64,000 nucleotides of DNA from CBDCNP01 sp965222425 (GTDB lineage: Bacteria > Acidobacteriota > Vicinamibacteria > Marinacidobacterales > DATDRI01). The position numbers and the translations under genes are program-made. The stretch spans positions 1-64,000 of the forward strand of contig CBDCTW010000022.1 of NCBI GenBank assembly GCA_965222425.1, given 5' to 3'. Below, piece after piece: positions 53,349 to 61,947 of the stretch; the stretch's first letter is position 1, and each line of letters begins with the position of its first letter. The notes beneath the pieces were generated by a model that did no database searches, was not told the DNA's origin, and saw only the letters and a list, made by a program, of their open reading frames with translations.

Positions 53349-53570
53349 CGCCTGCGCTATCGCTAGTCCTCTCGGCCCGGCCCCCTTACCGGGTAGTTTA
53401 TCTCGTCACCCTCCGCCTCGGCACGTTGACGGGTCGAACACCCAGCTACATATTAACGTCCCCCTGACACAAAGGATACAAAGGGTACGCCTCGCCGTAC
53501 GTCAATTATGCCATAGACAACGCGGAAGCCTTCGCCGCTCCGTTCTTTGTTTCACCGGTGTCTTCATGAG

Positions 53571-55030
53571 GGGGATGTCCCGCCGGATGTTGAATTTGGG
53601 GTAGCTGCGGCTCCTTGGCCGGCCTAAGAGTAGGTCTGCCAATAAACCGTCTCCAGAGGGGGACAAGGAGCCACCAATGCCTAGGAAATCAAAGAAGCCA
53701 GTAAGAAAGCAAACGCACTCGCCTACGGGCAAGGTAGTTGGCCAAGTCGGTCAGATACTGCTACCGATGATAGCTGGGATCGCGGCCACGAAGGCGGATC
53801 TGACGGAATGGGTGTACGAGCAAGGACTGACAGCTCTGCACCTACTGCTCAGAGAGGACGCCGAGGAGATCGCGGGGCTCAAGGGCAAGCACGAGAAGGA
53901 GCGAACTCATAACCACTGGGGGAGCACGAACGGAGAGCTGAGCTTCGGTGGTCGTCGCATCCAAGTGTCGCGACCTCGAGTTCGCTCGAAGTCGGGCGCG
54001 GAGGCGTCGCTTCCACACTTCGAAGCCTTCCGCGAAGAAGACCCGCTTCCAGAGCGAGTGTTGAATCAGATCTTGGTGGGCGTATCGACCCGAAATTACG
54101 AATCGAGTCTGGACAAACCCGCGGCCAAGTTGAAGTCTCGTGGCACGAGTAAGAGTGCCGCCAGCCGTCACCTCGTGAGCCAGACGACTAAGAAGCTCGA
54201 GGAATACCTGTCTCGGCGGCTAGAGGAGTTCGAGCTTGCGGCACTGATGCTGGATGGCCTTGAGGTGGCCGGACAGACCGTCGTCGTAACTCTAGGTATT
54301 ACAATAGATGGAACGAAGGTGCCCCTGGGTATATGGCTGGGCTCGACGGAGAACTCTCGGGTGTGCACCGCGATGTTGCAGGACCTTCTCGAGCGAGGCT
54401 TGCGCGTCGATGAGTCGATTCTCTGCGTAGTGGACGGAGGCAAAGGCATCCGCAAGGTACTCGTCGACGTTTTGGGGGACCTCGCGGTCATCCAAAGGTG
54501 CCAGATCCATAAACTCCGAAATCTTCGCTCGTACCTTCCCAAGTCTCGTCACGCCTACGTGCTCCAGACGATGAAGGAAGCCTACAAGTGCAAGAGTGCC
54601 GACAAGGCGCGCAAGCGACTTCAGGCATTGGTGTCGTGGCTCGAGCGAAACGGCTACGACGAAGCTGCCAGAAGCCTTCGTGAAGGGATGGAAGAAACAC
54701 TCACGGTCGTGAAGCTCGCGCCGCCCGCCTTACTTCGCCAGTCTCTTGCCACGACGAACGCCATTGAGAATCTCAACGGAACCATTCGCAGAGTATCGAG
54801 AAACGTCAAGCGTTGGAAGAGTCCTTCCATGGTTCGCCGATGGACCGCTCTTGGCGTCGTCACCGCGCAGAAAAAGTTCCGGCGTATCAAAGGCTATCGC
54901 CATATGGGCGCTCTCGTTCACGCGCTTAGAAGCAAACAGAAATCTCTTGACAGCGATGAGTTTGCTGCCTGAGAGTATTCACAGGTGCCGCCGCTACCCG
55001 ACCAAATTCAACAGCGGCCGGGACATCCCC
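53571..55030 (+). mobile_element. IS256-family element, copy B, intact
   Basis: 1460 bp with the same terminal inverted repeats as copy A (GGGGATGTCCCG at 53571 and complement ending 55030). Unlike copy A, the flanks do not match: left ttcatgag, right acagaaaa, so no target duplication remains. This suggests recombination between copies or a later rearrangement at one side. Confidence 0.9.
53677..54972 (+). CDS. IS256-family (Mutator-type) transposase, intact
   Basis: A 431-residue transposase starting MPRKSKKPVRKQTHSPTGKV. The N-terminal domain includes the HNHWGSTNGELSFGGRRIQV region; the DDE catalytic core has Asp193 in LMLDGLEVAGQ, Asp253 in CVVDGGKGIRK and Glu364 in TTNAIENLNGTIRR, and a RCQIHKLRNL motif lies between. 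No defects are seen, so it can probably mobilise its own element and the interrupted copy A in trans. It is unlike the other IS256-type transposase in the window (5902-7152) except in the core motifs. Confidence 0.95.
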   Translation: MPRKSKKPVRKQTHSPTGKVVGQVGQILLPMIAGIAATKADLTEWVYEQGLTALHLLLREDAEEIAGLKGKHEKERTHNHWGSTNGELSFGGRRIQVSRPRVRSKSGAEASLPHFEAFREEDPLPERVLNQILVGVSTRNYESSLDKPAAKLKSRGTSKSAASRHLVSQTTKKLEEYLSRRLEEFELAALMLDGLEVAGQTVVVTLGITIDGTKVPLGIWLGSTENSRVCTAMLQDLLERGLRVDESILCVVDGGKGIRKVLVDVLGDLAVIQRCQIHKLRNLRSYLPKSRHAYVLQTMKEAYKCKSADKARKRLQALVSWLERNGYDEAARSLREGMEETLTVVKLAPPALLRQSLATTNAIENLNGTIRRVSRNVKRWKSPSMVRRWTALGVVTAQKKFRRIKGYRHMGALVHALRSKQKSLDSDEFAA

Positions 55031-55050
55031 ACAGAAAAGGGGTTGGGGGC

Positions 55051-55080
55051 TTGGTTTTTCGTTGGGCCGCGATCTATAAT
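55051..55080 (+). promoter_or_regulatory. Candidate tatA promoter
   Basis: TTGGTT (55051-55056) and TATAAT (55075-55080), 18 bp apart, lie 20 bp past the end of the IS256 copy and about 210 bp before tatA. The stretch 55081-55290 has no gene but carries GC-rich inverted blocks. The distance makes a long leader; another promoter closer to tatA is possible. Confidence 0.35.
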
Positions 55081-55290
55081 GGCCCCGCTTCAATCAGGGG
55101 CCACCCAAACTAGGCGGTTGCCAATCACCCGATAGTGAGGCCCCCCAAAATAGGGGAGCGCCACTACCCAACCGCGTCAGGTGGCGGGGGCGGTTGTGGC
55201 ATCCCCGTGTTTTGGGTGACCAAACGGCACGTCCGGCTATGGCATAGCGTCGTGCGGGTGGCCAACCGCGGCGAGACTCTAGGAGGCAGC

Positions 55291-55617
55291 ATGTTCGGTC
55301 CTATCGGGATGCCCGAGCTCCTCATCATTTTTGTCATTGCCCTCATCGTGTTTGGCCCCCGCAAACTACCCGACCTCGGAAAGTCTCTCGGCAGGAGCCT
55401 CGCAGAGTTCAAGCGTGCCAGCAACGACCTCCGCAGTACGCTCGAAGAAGAGATCCGGATCGAGGACCCGACGCCGAAACCGGTTAGAGCCGCCAAGCCA
55501 GCCGCCACGCCTGACAAAAATGACAAAAAAACCAAGAAGGACGATTCCCCACCTTCCAACCAGGGCTCGGCTACGTCTTCGGAAGCTCCCAAGCCGGAGC
55601 AGCCGGAGCCGGAGTAA
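55291..55617 (+). CDS. tatA: Sec-independent protein translocase TatA
   Basis: 108 residues from ATG 55291, preceded by AGGAGG. One transmembrane helix (MPELLIIFVIALIVFGPRKL), the conserved FGPRKLPDLGKSLGRSLAEF hinge with its amphipathic helix, and a long charged, Pro-rich tail (KPVRAAKPAATPDKNDKKTK) are as in TatA/TatE proteins. It forms the pore of the twin-arginine export system. It is followed 51 bp later by tatC; no tatB is seen, so TatA may do both jobs. An in-frame upstream extension lacks a ribosome site. Confidence 0.93.
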   Translation: MFGPIGMPELLIIFVIALIVFGPRKLPDLGKSLGRSLAEFKRASNDLRSTLEEEIRIEDPTPKPVRAAKPAATPDKNDKKTKKDDSPPSNQGSATSSEAPKPEQPEPE

Positions 55618-55668
55618 GTTCGTCCGGCCAAGATAGACCCAGATAAGCCCAAGCAAGCAAAGGCACCA

Positions 55669-56448
55669 ATGTCGAAGCTGGGGTCGCCGACCGCCAAAAT
55701 GACCTTCCTCGAGCACCTGGACGAGCTGCGCCGGCGTATCATCATCTCGCTCCTTGCGGTCGCTATCGCGTTCGCCTTGTGCTTCACGTTCGCACAGCAC
55801 ATCTTCGACTTCCTAATGCGCCCCCTGCGCTCGGCCTTGCCACCGGGGGGAGAGCTCATAGCAACGGCGGTTCCCGAGATCTTTCTCCTCTACCTGAAAA
55901 TGTCCTTTTTCGCGGGGATCTTCCTCGCCTTGCCGGTCATTTTGAGTCAGGTCTGGCTTTTCGTGGCTCCCGGCCTCTATCGAAAAGAGAAGCGTTACGC
56001 GGTGTCTTTCATCTTCATGGGCACGGGTTTCTTCCTGGGAGGAGCGTCCTTCGGACATCTTGTGGTCTTCCCCTACGCCACCCACTTCCTGACTACGTTC
56101 GGCGAGGAGAGTATCGGCATCCTTCTCACGGTCTCTCAAGTGTTCGCCTTCTACAGCAAGTTCATCCTGGGGATGGGATTGGTCTTCGAGATCCCGACCT
56201 TCGTGTTCGTGTTGGCGAGGATGGGCCTAGTGACGCCGGGGTTCCTTTGGGCCAAATTCAAGTACGCCGTCCTTCTCATCTTCGTCGCCGCTGCCATCAT
56301 TACTCCTACTCCCGACGTCGTGACCCAGAGCCTACTAGCTATTCCAATGATCGGGCTCTACATACTATCTATAGGTATCGCTTGGCTTTGTGGACGCGAA
56401 AGGGAAAGCCTAGAGGACTCGCCCACGGATCTTACCCGCCCCGACTAA
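55669..56448 (+). CDS. tatC: Twin-arginine translocase subunit TatC
   Basis: 259 residues with six transmembrane helices. The N-terminal MTFLEHLDELRRRIIISLLA motif is the TatC signature for signal-peptide recognition (Glu in FLEHLDELR), and P-rich loop segments (RPLRSALPPGG, FVAPGLYRKEKRYAV) follow. It is the receptor of the Tat pathway and recognises RR signals such as that of the M19 protein in this window. It is co-directional with tatA and likely in one operon. Confidence 0.95.
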   Translation: MSKLGSPTAKMTFLEHLDELRRRIIISLLAVAIAFALCFTFAQHIFDFLMRPLRSALPPGGELIATAVPEIFLLYLKMSFFAGIFLALPVILSQVWLFVAPGLYRKEKRYAVSFIFMGTGFFLGGASFGHLVVFPYATHFLTTFGEESIGILLTVSQVFAFYSKFILGMGLVFEIPTFVFVLARMGLVTPGFLWAKFKYAVLLIFVAAAIITPTPDVVTQSLLAIPMIGLYILSIGIAWLCGRERESLEDSPTDLTRPD

Positions 56449-56667
56449 GAACCTCTCGGCAAATCGGCCGCTTACCCACATGCCGTTGACTCCGAGGACC
56501 GATGACGGTATATTTGACTGGGTTGGTGGCTGGGAATTGCCCTCGTAGGACTGGTTGGGGGGGCTTTTTCGTTGGTGTTGAGTCCACGAGCGACACGACA
56601 CAGAGACAAGGGGGGTCGGCGCCGGGCCACCCCGTCACCACCGGACGCAGAAAAGGAGGTACCATTG

Positions 56668-58287
56668 ATGAACTGCTCAGAGCGCGGGCTAGCCATCACC
56701 GCCGCGTTCCTACTGGCCGCCGCGAGCTCGACTACTGCTCAAGATGCCCAAGTTGATAAAGACGACCAGGACGACCAAGATCAGGCTGGCGGGTACTACG
56801 AAACCGTCCCCTCTGGGGCAACCCGTTGGGGTGATACTGGTTTTTTTGATGTCTTTTCCGCTTATACACTACTCAAAGGCAAGGTATCGGTAGCCGGCTT
56901 TCGCGACAATATCGACCGTAGCCCTTTTAGCTTGGATATTTCGAATTTCGCCGGAACCGTCGGCTTCGGCGCTACCGACAAGCTCGAGATATTCGGACGC
57001 ATCGAGGTCCAAAAGCGCATACACGCCGAAAACATCGGTGATGTTTTGATCGCTGTCTTCCCACCGCCCCACTACAACGATCAGCCGCGCGTGGACCACA
57101 GATGGTCCACAGGTTTCGGAGACGTGTGGTTGGGCGGCAAGTACAACGTCCTGTCGGAGTACGACGAAGCGGCGGTCGGCCTTGGTGTCCGGGGGTTCGT
57201 TAAGATTGCCAGCGCCGATGACGATGAAGGGCTGGGGACTGGCAAGGCCTCGGGTGGCGTCCACCTGGTGCTCTCCAAGAACCTGGGAGAAATGGCCGAG
57301 TCTTCATACTACGCCGGCTTTCAACTCAACGGCTCACCGCCGGACGGCGAGATCTTCGACATTGGAAACGCATTTCAGTGGGGCGTGGGTGTCAGTCTCC
57401 CGCGCGACAGCGGGATTCGTGGCACGATTGAGCTCACCGGCCAGTCGTTCACCGGGACCGACTTCGACCAGACCGATCCGGTCGACCTCCTGCTCGGCGT
57501 GACGTTCAAGGCCGCAGAGGGCCTGTTCGTGACCGCCGGGTGGCGAACGAATCTCAATCTCGGAATCGACGGCGAAACCGCTTCCGGACTCCACGTTGCC
57601 ATCGGCTATCACCCTGGAATCCGCGGCAAATTCATTCCTCCGCCGCCACCGCCAGACAACAGGCCGCCGACGGTTCAAGTAACGGCCAATCCGCCCGAAA
57701 TCGAAGAAGGAGCCAACTCGACCGTCACCGCAGACGGCAACGACCCGGACGGCGATCCGTTGACCTACAGCTGGCGAGCACCCGACGGTCGCATCACTGG
57801 GGACGGACCGCGAGTCACGTGGACGGCGCCCACCGGCACCCAGGGCAGCTTCCCGGTCACCGCGACCGTGGATGACGGCCGTGGTGGAACCGCTTCGGAC
57901 ACTGTGAACATCCGCGTGCATCGTAAGGTCGTGAAGGCGATCGAGTTCGAGGACGTGCACTTCCTCTTCGACCAACACGATCTGACCGACGAGGCGAGAA
58001 AGATTCTCGATCAAGTCGCGGCGCAGCTTAAGGACAACTCGAACCTCAAGATCGAGATCGAAGGACACTGCTGCAGTATCGCGACCGAGGAGTACAACCT
58101 ATCGCTGGGTGCTCGGAGAGCCGATACGGTGAAGACCTACCTGGTGCGCGGCGGACTCAGTGAGTCTCGACTCAGCACCATCAGTTACGGCGAGTCGCGG
58201 CCCGCCTATGACAACTCGCGTGAGGTGACTCGCCGGCTCAATCGGCGCGCTCACTTGCGAGTGTTGGTCACCGCACCGAACGATTAA
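56668..58287 (+). CDS. OmpA-family outer-membrane protein with Ig-like linker
   Basis: 539 residues from ATG 56668 (AAAGGAGG site upstream), signal MNCSERGLAITAAFLLAAAS with cleavage near TTAQ. Residues about 40-330 look like a beta-barrel or porin-like region (alternating FGDVWLGGKYNVLSEYDEAA, YYAGFQLNG and FVTAGWRTNLNLG segments). A Pro-rich linker (PPPPPPDNRPP) and a PKD/Ig-like domain (NDPDGDPLTYSWRAPDGR) follow. The C-terminal OmpA domain has FLFDQHDLTDEARKILDQVA then GHCCSIATEEYNLSLGARRA and RLNRRAHLRVLV. The motif has CC where most OmpA domains have TD; this variant occurs in Acidobacteriota-like proteins. The domain probably binds peptidoglycan. A terminator follows the stop. Confidence 0.88.
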   Translation: MNCSERGLAITAAFLLAAASSTTAQDAQVDKDDQDDQDQAGGYYETVPSGATRWGDTGFFDVFSAYTLLKGKVSVAGFRDNIDRSPFSLDISNFAGTVGFGATDKLEIFGRIEVQKRIHAENIGDVLIAVFPPPHYNDQPRVDHRWSTGFGDVWLGGKYNVLSEYDEAAVGLGVRGFVKIASADDDEGLGTGKASGGVHLVLSKNLGEMAESSYYAGFQLNGSPPDGEIFDIGNAFQWGVGVSLPRDSGIRGTIELTGQSFTGTDFDQTDPVDLLLGVTFKAAEGLFVTAGWRTNLNLGIDGETASGLHVAIGYHPGIRGKFIPPPPPPDNRPPTVQVTANPPEIEEGANSTVTADGNDPDGDPLTYSWRAPDGRITGDGPRVTWTAPTGTQGSFPVTATVDDGRGGTASDTVNIRVHRKVVKAIEFEDVHFLFDQHDLTDEARKILDQVAAQLKDNSNLKIEIEGHCCSIATEEYNLSLGARRADTVKTYLVRGGLSESRLSTISYGESRPAYDNSREVTRRLNRRAHLRVLVTAPND

Positions 58288-58304
58288 GAACCTCTCAACG
58301 AAAA

Positions 58305-58342
58305 AGCCCGGGTTGGCAAAATGGCCGCCCGGGCTCTTTTTT
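58305..58342 (+). terminator. Rho-independent terminator after the OmpA-family gene
   Basis: Perfect 8-bp stem AGCCCGGG (58305-58312) and CCCGGGCT (58328-58335) with a 15-base loop, followed by ctttttt (58336-58342). It lies 17 bp after the stop codon and is preceded by a run of A, so it may also work for the opposite strand. Confidence 0.9.
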
Positions 58343-58406
58343 GTGCCGCCAAGTAATCAGTCACCAGTAAATGTACCGAACGCTGCTTACCGATAACTGG
58401 TGACTA

Positions 58407-58937
58407 TCATGGAGTATCGAAGTCGATCGCGTCGCCCAAGCGAAGTTTCTCGTCTCTCGAAAAATTCGCGACGACTTCGACAACGTACTTCGCCTTGCGC
58501 ATCGGCCCATAGCTGGGACAGGGATCTTCCTTACAGGGAGGCACCGCTCTCTCGATGTGTACGATCTTCTTTTCTGGGGATAGCCAGAGGATATCGATGG
58601 GGAACTGGCAGTTCTTCATCCAAAAGACGTGGAAGTCCGACTGGGGAAATACGAAGAGCATGCCCCGGCCGGAGTCCAAGCTGTCGCGAAACATCAGTCC
58701 TCGCGCTCGCTGCTCTTCGCTGACGGCCAGCTCCGCCTGAACCTGGCGACCGGAGGGAAAGCCGAGCGTGGTCTCCTCGAGCTTTTCTTGAGCGGCCAGG
58801 CCCAAAGGGCCTAGCAAGCTGGTCACCATAGCAAAAACTAGGGGCACGCAAATCACGGGATTGCCACGAATCGACCGAGTCAGGGGCACCCAAACCACGG
58901 GGTTGCCATGAATTAACCGAGTCAGGGGCACCTTCAT
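58407..58937 (-). CDS. DUF192-family exported protein
   Basis: Up to 176 residues; the DUF192 domain begins near FPSGRQVQAELAVSEEQRAR and shows GLMFRDSLDSGRGMLFVFPQ, FWMKNCQFPIDILWLSPEKK then IVHIERAVPPCKEDPCP and YVVEVVANFSRDEKLRLGDA. This is the classic small DUF192 fold of unknown function, usually exported. The N-terminus is odd: two in-frame 14-residue repeats (VPLTRLIHGNPVVW and VPLTRSIRGNPVIC) precede the hydrophobic signal segment. The real start could be ATG 58937, a GTG near 58880 or ATG 58829. It is upstream of, but convergent with, the OmpA gene's terminator. Confidence 0.8.
   Translation of the reverse strand: MKVPLTRLIHGNPVVWVPLTRSIRGNPVICVPLVFAMVTSLLGPLGLAAQEKLEETTLGFPSGRQVQAELAVSEEQRARGLMFRDSLDSGRGMLFVFPQSDFHVFWMKNCQFPIDILWLSPEKKIVHIERAVPPCKEDPCPSYGPMRKAKYVVEVVANFSRDEKLRLGDAIDFDTP
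58840..58934 (-). repeat. Two and a bit in-frame 42-bp tandem repeats
   Basis: Units 58840-58881 and 58882-58923 match at 36 of 42 positions by eye, and a third partial unit starts at 58924. The repeat encodes 14 residues per unit at the start of the DUF192 gene. Each unit carries a possible start codon, so the repeat may affect translation start. Confidence 0.75.
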
Positions 58938-58952
58938 CTATCCTCCACCGGT

Positions 58953-59663
58953 CTAAGTGGAGTCACCAACCAGGGGGACGAATCGTACCGAGGCGATCCG
59001 CTCAACCCGAACGCCATCTGCTTCTTTGGTGTGCACCTCGAGCTCCTGGCTCGTGATACCGACCGGAATGACAAGCCGCCCCCCTTCCGCTAGCTGTTCG
59101 ATGAGCTTGGGCGGCATTCTAGGGGGCGCAGCCGTTACGAGAATGCTATCGTACGGGGCGTGCTCGGCCCAACCCTGGTTGCCGTCGCCGACCCGGATGT
59201 GAACGTTGGTGTAGCCTAGTTCTTGCAGAATAGCCCCCGCCCGGTCGGCCAGACTTGACAGGAGCTCCATCGAATAAACTTCCTCGGCGACCTCGGCCAG
59301 GATCGCGGTCTGATAGCCGGATCCGGTGCCCACTTCCAAAACGGTCTCTCCCCCTTCGAGCCGTAACGCCTCGGTCATGAGAGCAACGATGTATGGCTGG
59401 GAGATCGTTTGGCCTTCGCCGACGGGAAGAGGATGATCGCCATAGGCGACGGAACGTTGCGCTTCGTTGACGAAAAAATGTCGCTCGACCTTGCGCAAGG
59501 CTGCCAAGACGCAAGGGTCTCGAACGCCTCGACGGACAACCTGTTCGAGGACCATCCGTTCACGCTCGGCCGGGAAGCGGGTCTCTTCGGGCGGGCCTCC
59601 GTTGCCTTTGAATAAGGCTAGACCCAGACCGACGCCCGCGTAGACCCAGCCCGAAAGCAGCAC
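58953..59663 (-). CDS. pcm: Protein-L-isoaspartate O-methyltransferase, exported form
   Basis: 236 residues from GTG 59663, whose G is shared with the proS stop (TAGTG overlap). It opens VLLSGWVYAGVGLGLALFKG, a hydrophobic signal or anchor, so the enzyme likely works outside the cytoplasm. Family features: GEGQTISQPYIVALMTEAL, SAM-binding VLEVGTGSGYQTAILAEVAE, SMELLSSLADRAGAILQELG, VRVGDG-like IRVGDGNQGW and APYDSILVTAAPPRMPPKLI. It methylates and so helps repair isoaspartate in aged proteins. The upstream open frame inside proS (to 59813) is not likely to be translated. Confidence 0.9.
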   Translation of the reverse strand: MLLSGWVYAGVGLGLALFKGNGGPPEETRFPAERERMVLEQVVRRGVRDPCVLAALRKVERHFFVNEAQRSVAYGDHPLPVGEGQTISQPYIVALMTEALRLEGGETVLEVGTGSGYQTAILAEVAEEVYSMELLSSLADRAGAILQELGYTNVHIRVGDGNQGWAEHAPYDSILVTAAPPRMPPKLIEQLAEGGRLVIPVGITSQELEVHTKEADGVRVERIASVRFVPLVGDST

Positions 59664-61117
59664 TAGTAGGCCTTGGCAAAATAGACGCGACGCGCTCCCC
59701 CTTTGTTGCACACCACACACTTTGTATCCGCGCTGCTGTCCACCGGAATTACTCGGATGGTTGCGGTGGTGTCCGCTTTCACTTGGTCCTCGCAATCCGC
59801 GCTCCCGCACCACGGCGCGATAATGAAACCGCGGCGATCGTTCATGACGCTCTTGAGCTCCTCATAGTCGGAGACTTCCGTTATGTGGTCGTCCAAGAAA
59901 TCTTTCGCTTTGTCGAAGAGGTCCTTTTGGATCTGTTCGAGAAGAGCCGGTACTTCTTCGGTGATGGAGCCCCACGAAATAGGGGCCTTGGTACGGTTGT
60001 CCCGGCGAGCGGAGAAAACCTGGGATTTAGCGACGTCCTTCGGCCCGATCTCCAGCCGAAGCGGGACGCCTCGCATTTCCCACTCCGCGTATTTCCAGCC
60101 CGGCGTGTACTCTTCACGATCGTCGAGCTTCACGCGGACTCCCGCAGCGGAAAGCTTGTCGTTGATCTCGCGCGCATGGGGCAGAACCGTCTCTTTCCAG
60201 TCGCCCACCGGGATCGGAATCACCACTGCCTGAATGGGTGCCATGCGCGGCGGCAAGATAAGCCCGGAGTCGTCGCCGTGCACCATGATCAAAGCCCCGA
60301 TCAAACGCGTGGTCACACCCCACGAGGTCTGGTGTGGACGTTTGAGCTGTTGATCCTTGTCCTCAAACTGAATGCCGAACGCACGTGCGAAGTGCTGTCC
60401 CAGATTGTGTGAAGTGCCGGCTTGGAGCGCACGGCCATCTGACATCAAGGTCTCTAGCGCGTAGGTACGGAGGGCCCCCGCGAATTTCTCCTGCTCGGAC
60501 TTCACGCCGGTAATCACCGGGATCGCGAGCTCGTTCTCCATGAGATCCTTGTAGATCCGGAGCGCCAGGAGCGTCTCCTCTTCTGCTTCTTCGGCGGTGG
60601 CATGAACCGTGTGGCCTTCCTGCCACAAAAACTCCGTCGTGCGCAGGAAAGGCCGGGTTACCTTCTCCCACCTCACCACGTTGCTCCACTGATTTATGAG
60701 GATGGGTAAGTCTCTCCAGGAATGCACCCACTTGGCATACATGCTCCCGATGATCGCCTCTGACGTGGGTCGAATCGCCAGCGGCTCATCGAGTTCTTCT
60801 TCTCCCCCGTGGGTAACCCAGGCCACTTGCGGGGCGAAGCCCGCCACGTGCTCGGCCTCCTTCTCCAGCAGGCTCTTTGGGATCAAGAGCGGAAAATACG
60901 CGTTCTGGTGGCCACTCTCCTTGAGCCGCCAGTCCAAGGCGTCGCGGATGAGCTCCCAAACGGCGTAACCGTAGGGTGGGATCACCATGCATCCTCTGAC
61001 CATCGAGTAGTCGGCCATCTCGGCCTTACGGATGACGTCCTGGTACCAGCGAGAAAAGTCCTCCGATTTGGGTGTGATTTTTTTGACGAAAACTTGCTTT
61101 TCGGGCTTATCGGGCAT
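59663..61117 (-). CDS. proS: Prolyl-tRNA synthetase
   Basis: 484 residues, the short archaeal/eukaryotic-like ProRS form. Class II motifs are visible: MVIPPYGYAVWELIRDALDW (motif 1 region), FLRTTEFLWQEGHTVHATAE (motif 2) and LKRPHQTSWGVTTRLIGALI (motif 3 region). The anticodon-binding domain follows (PIQAVVIPIPVGDWKETVLP). The C-terminal zinc domain shows CGSADCEDQVKADTTATIRV and KCVVCNKGG. It attaches proline to tRNA-Pro. It is co-directional with pcm and overlaps its start. It is a housekeeping gene and intact. Confidence 0.95.
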   Translation of the reverse strand: MPDKPEKQVFVKKITPKSEDFSRWYQDVIRKAEMADYSMVRGCMVIPPYGYAVWELIRDALDWRLKESGHQNAYFPLLIPKSLLEKEAEHVAGFAPQVAWVTHGGEEELDEPLAIRPTSEAIIGSMYAKWVHSWRDLPILINQWSNVVRWEKVTRPFLRTTEFLWQEGHTVHATAEEAEEETLLALRIYKDLMENELAIPVITGVKSEQEKFAGALRTYALETLMSDGRALQAGTSHNLGQHFARAFGIQFEDKDQQLKRPHQTSWGVTTRLIGALIMVHGDDSGLILPPRMAPIQAVVIPIPVGDWKETVLPHAREINDKLSAAGVRVKLDDREEYTPGWKYAEWEMRGVPLRLEIGPKDVAKSQVFSARRDNRTKAPISWGSITEEVPALLEQIQKDLFDKAKDFLDDHITEVSDYEELKSVMNDRRGFIIAPWCGSADCEDQVKADTTATIRVIPVDSSADTKCVVCNKGGARRVYFAKAY

Positions 61118-61346
61118 GCCTTGCGTCTTTCTCTAATCTTCTTTCAGTACCTGGACTCAGCATTCGCATTCACTTTTGTGCCGCCCGACGGAAAGTGTAG
61201 CACAACTGAAAGATCGAGACGGTAGCGCGAGCGAGGGAGGTTTCGTCGTACGGATCTCGTCAAGAGCTTGTGCGGGTGTTGTCCACCACCCCGGGGTGAG
61301 ACCGGGATCGTCCGGCTCACCGAAGTCCTAACGAAGGAGGGTTCTA

Positions 61347-61868
61347 GTGAAAATGATGTTCCTCATATTGTTGCTCTGTCCGATACCCGTACTTTTGATG
61401 GCCTATGACCTCAATGAGTTCGCGAGAAAGGAACAGGCACGTCGGCAGGAATTGGTCTCTTCACGCCGCGGTGAACCGGCTAGGGTATTCAAGGACGCGG
61501 ATCTGGAGGTCTATCATCGACTTCGCGACTCCCGGGCGCGACCTCGAGAGGACAAACGGGCAAAGCGCTTGAAACAACGCCCGATCGTGCCGTCAAGAGA
61601 TTTGATCAAAGAGCGAGCCCATTGGCAGAAGGAGAAGCAAAAGCACGAACGGGAGCGGGACCGGTTGGACGCCAGCATCCGGCGGCTGGAGTGGCGCTTG
61701 GCGGAGCGCAAGGCGAAGAAGCGGCCGGGGGACCGTCTCCGGAAGGACGCCACCGAGGAGGTACTCGAGGATTCGCTGGCATCGCTCGGCGAACAGCGAA
61801 AGCGGCTTATCGACACGTTTCACGAGAGGGCACGCAAGACCGGCGCGCTTCCCGGCTGGCTGAAATAA
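61347..61868 (+). CDS. Membrane-anchored coiled-coil hypothetical protein
   Basis: 173 residues from GTG 61347 (AAGGAGG 8 bases upstream). One hydrophobic N-terminal segment (MKMMFLILLLCPIPVLLMAY) is followed by a highly charged, Arg/Lys/Glu-rich region (DLIKERAHWQKEKQKHERER then DRLDASIRRLEWRLAERKAKK) that should form a coiled coil. No family recognised. It may be a small envelope-associated structural protein. 61118-61346 upstream shows no gene. Confidence 0.7.
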   Translation: MKMMFLILLLCPIPVLLMAYDLNEFARKEQARRQELVSSRRGEPARVFKDADLEVYHRLRDSRARPREDKRAKRLKQRPIVPSRDLIKERAHWQKEKQKHERERDRLDASIRRLEWRLAERKAKKRPGDRLRKDATEEVLEDSLASLGEQRKRLIDTFHERARKTGALPGWLK

Positions 61869-61947
61869 TTACCGGACGTTCCTGAATCGCGTTACTGCCG
61901 GTGTGCGCACTGGTGGTCGGGAGGCTGTTCCAGTATGATTTTCCGCG

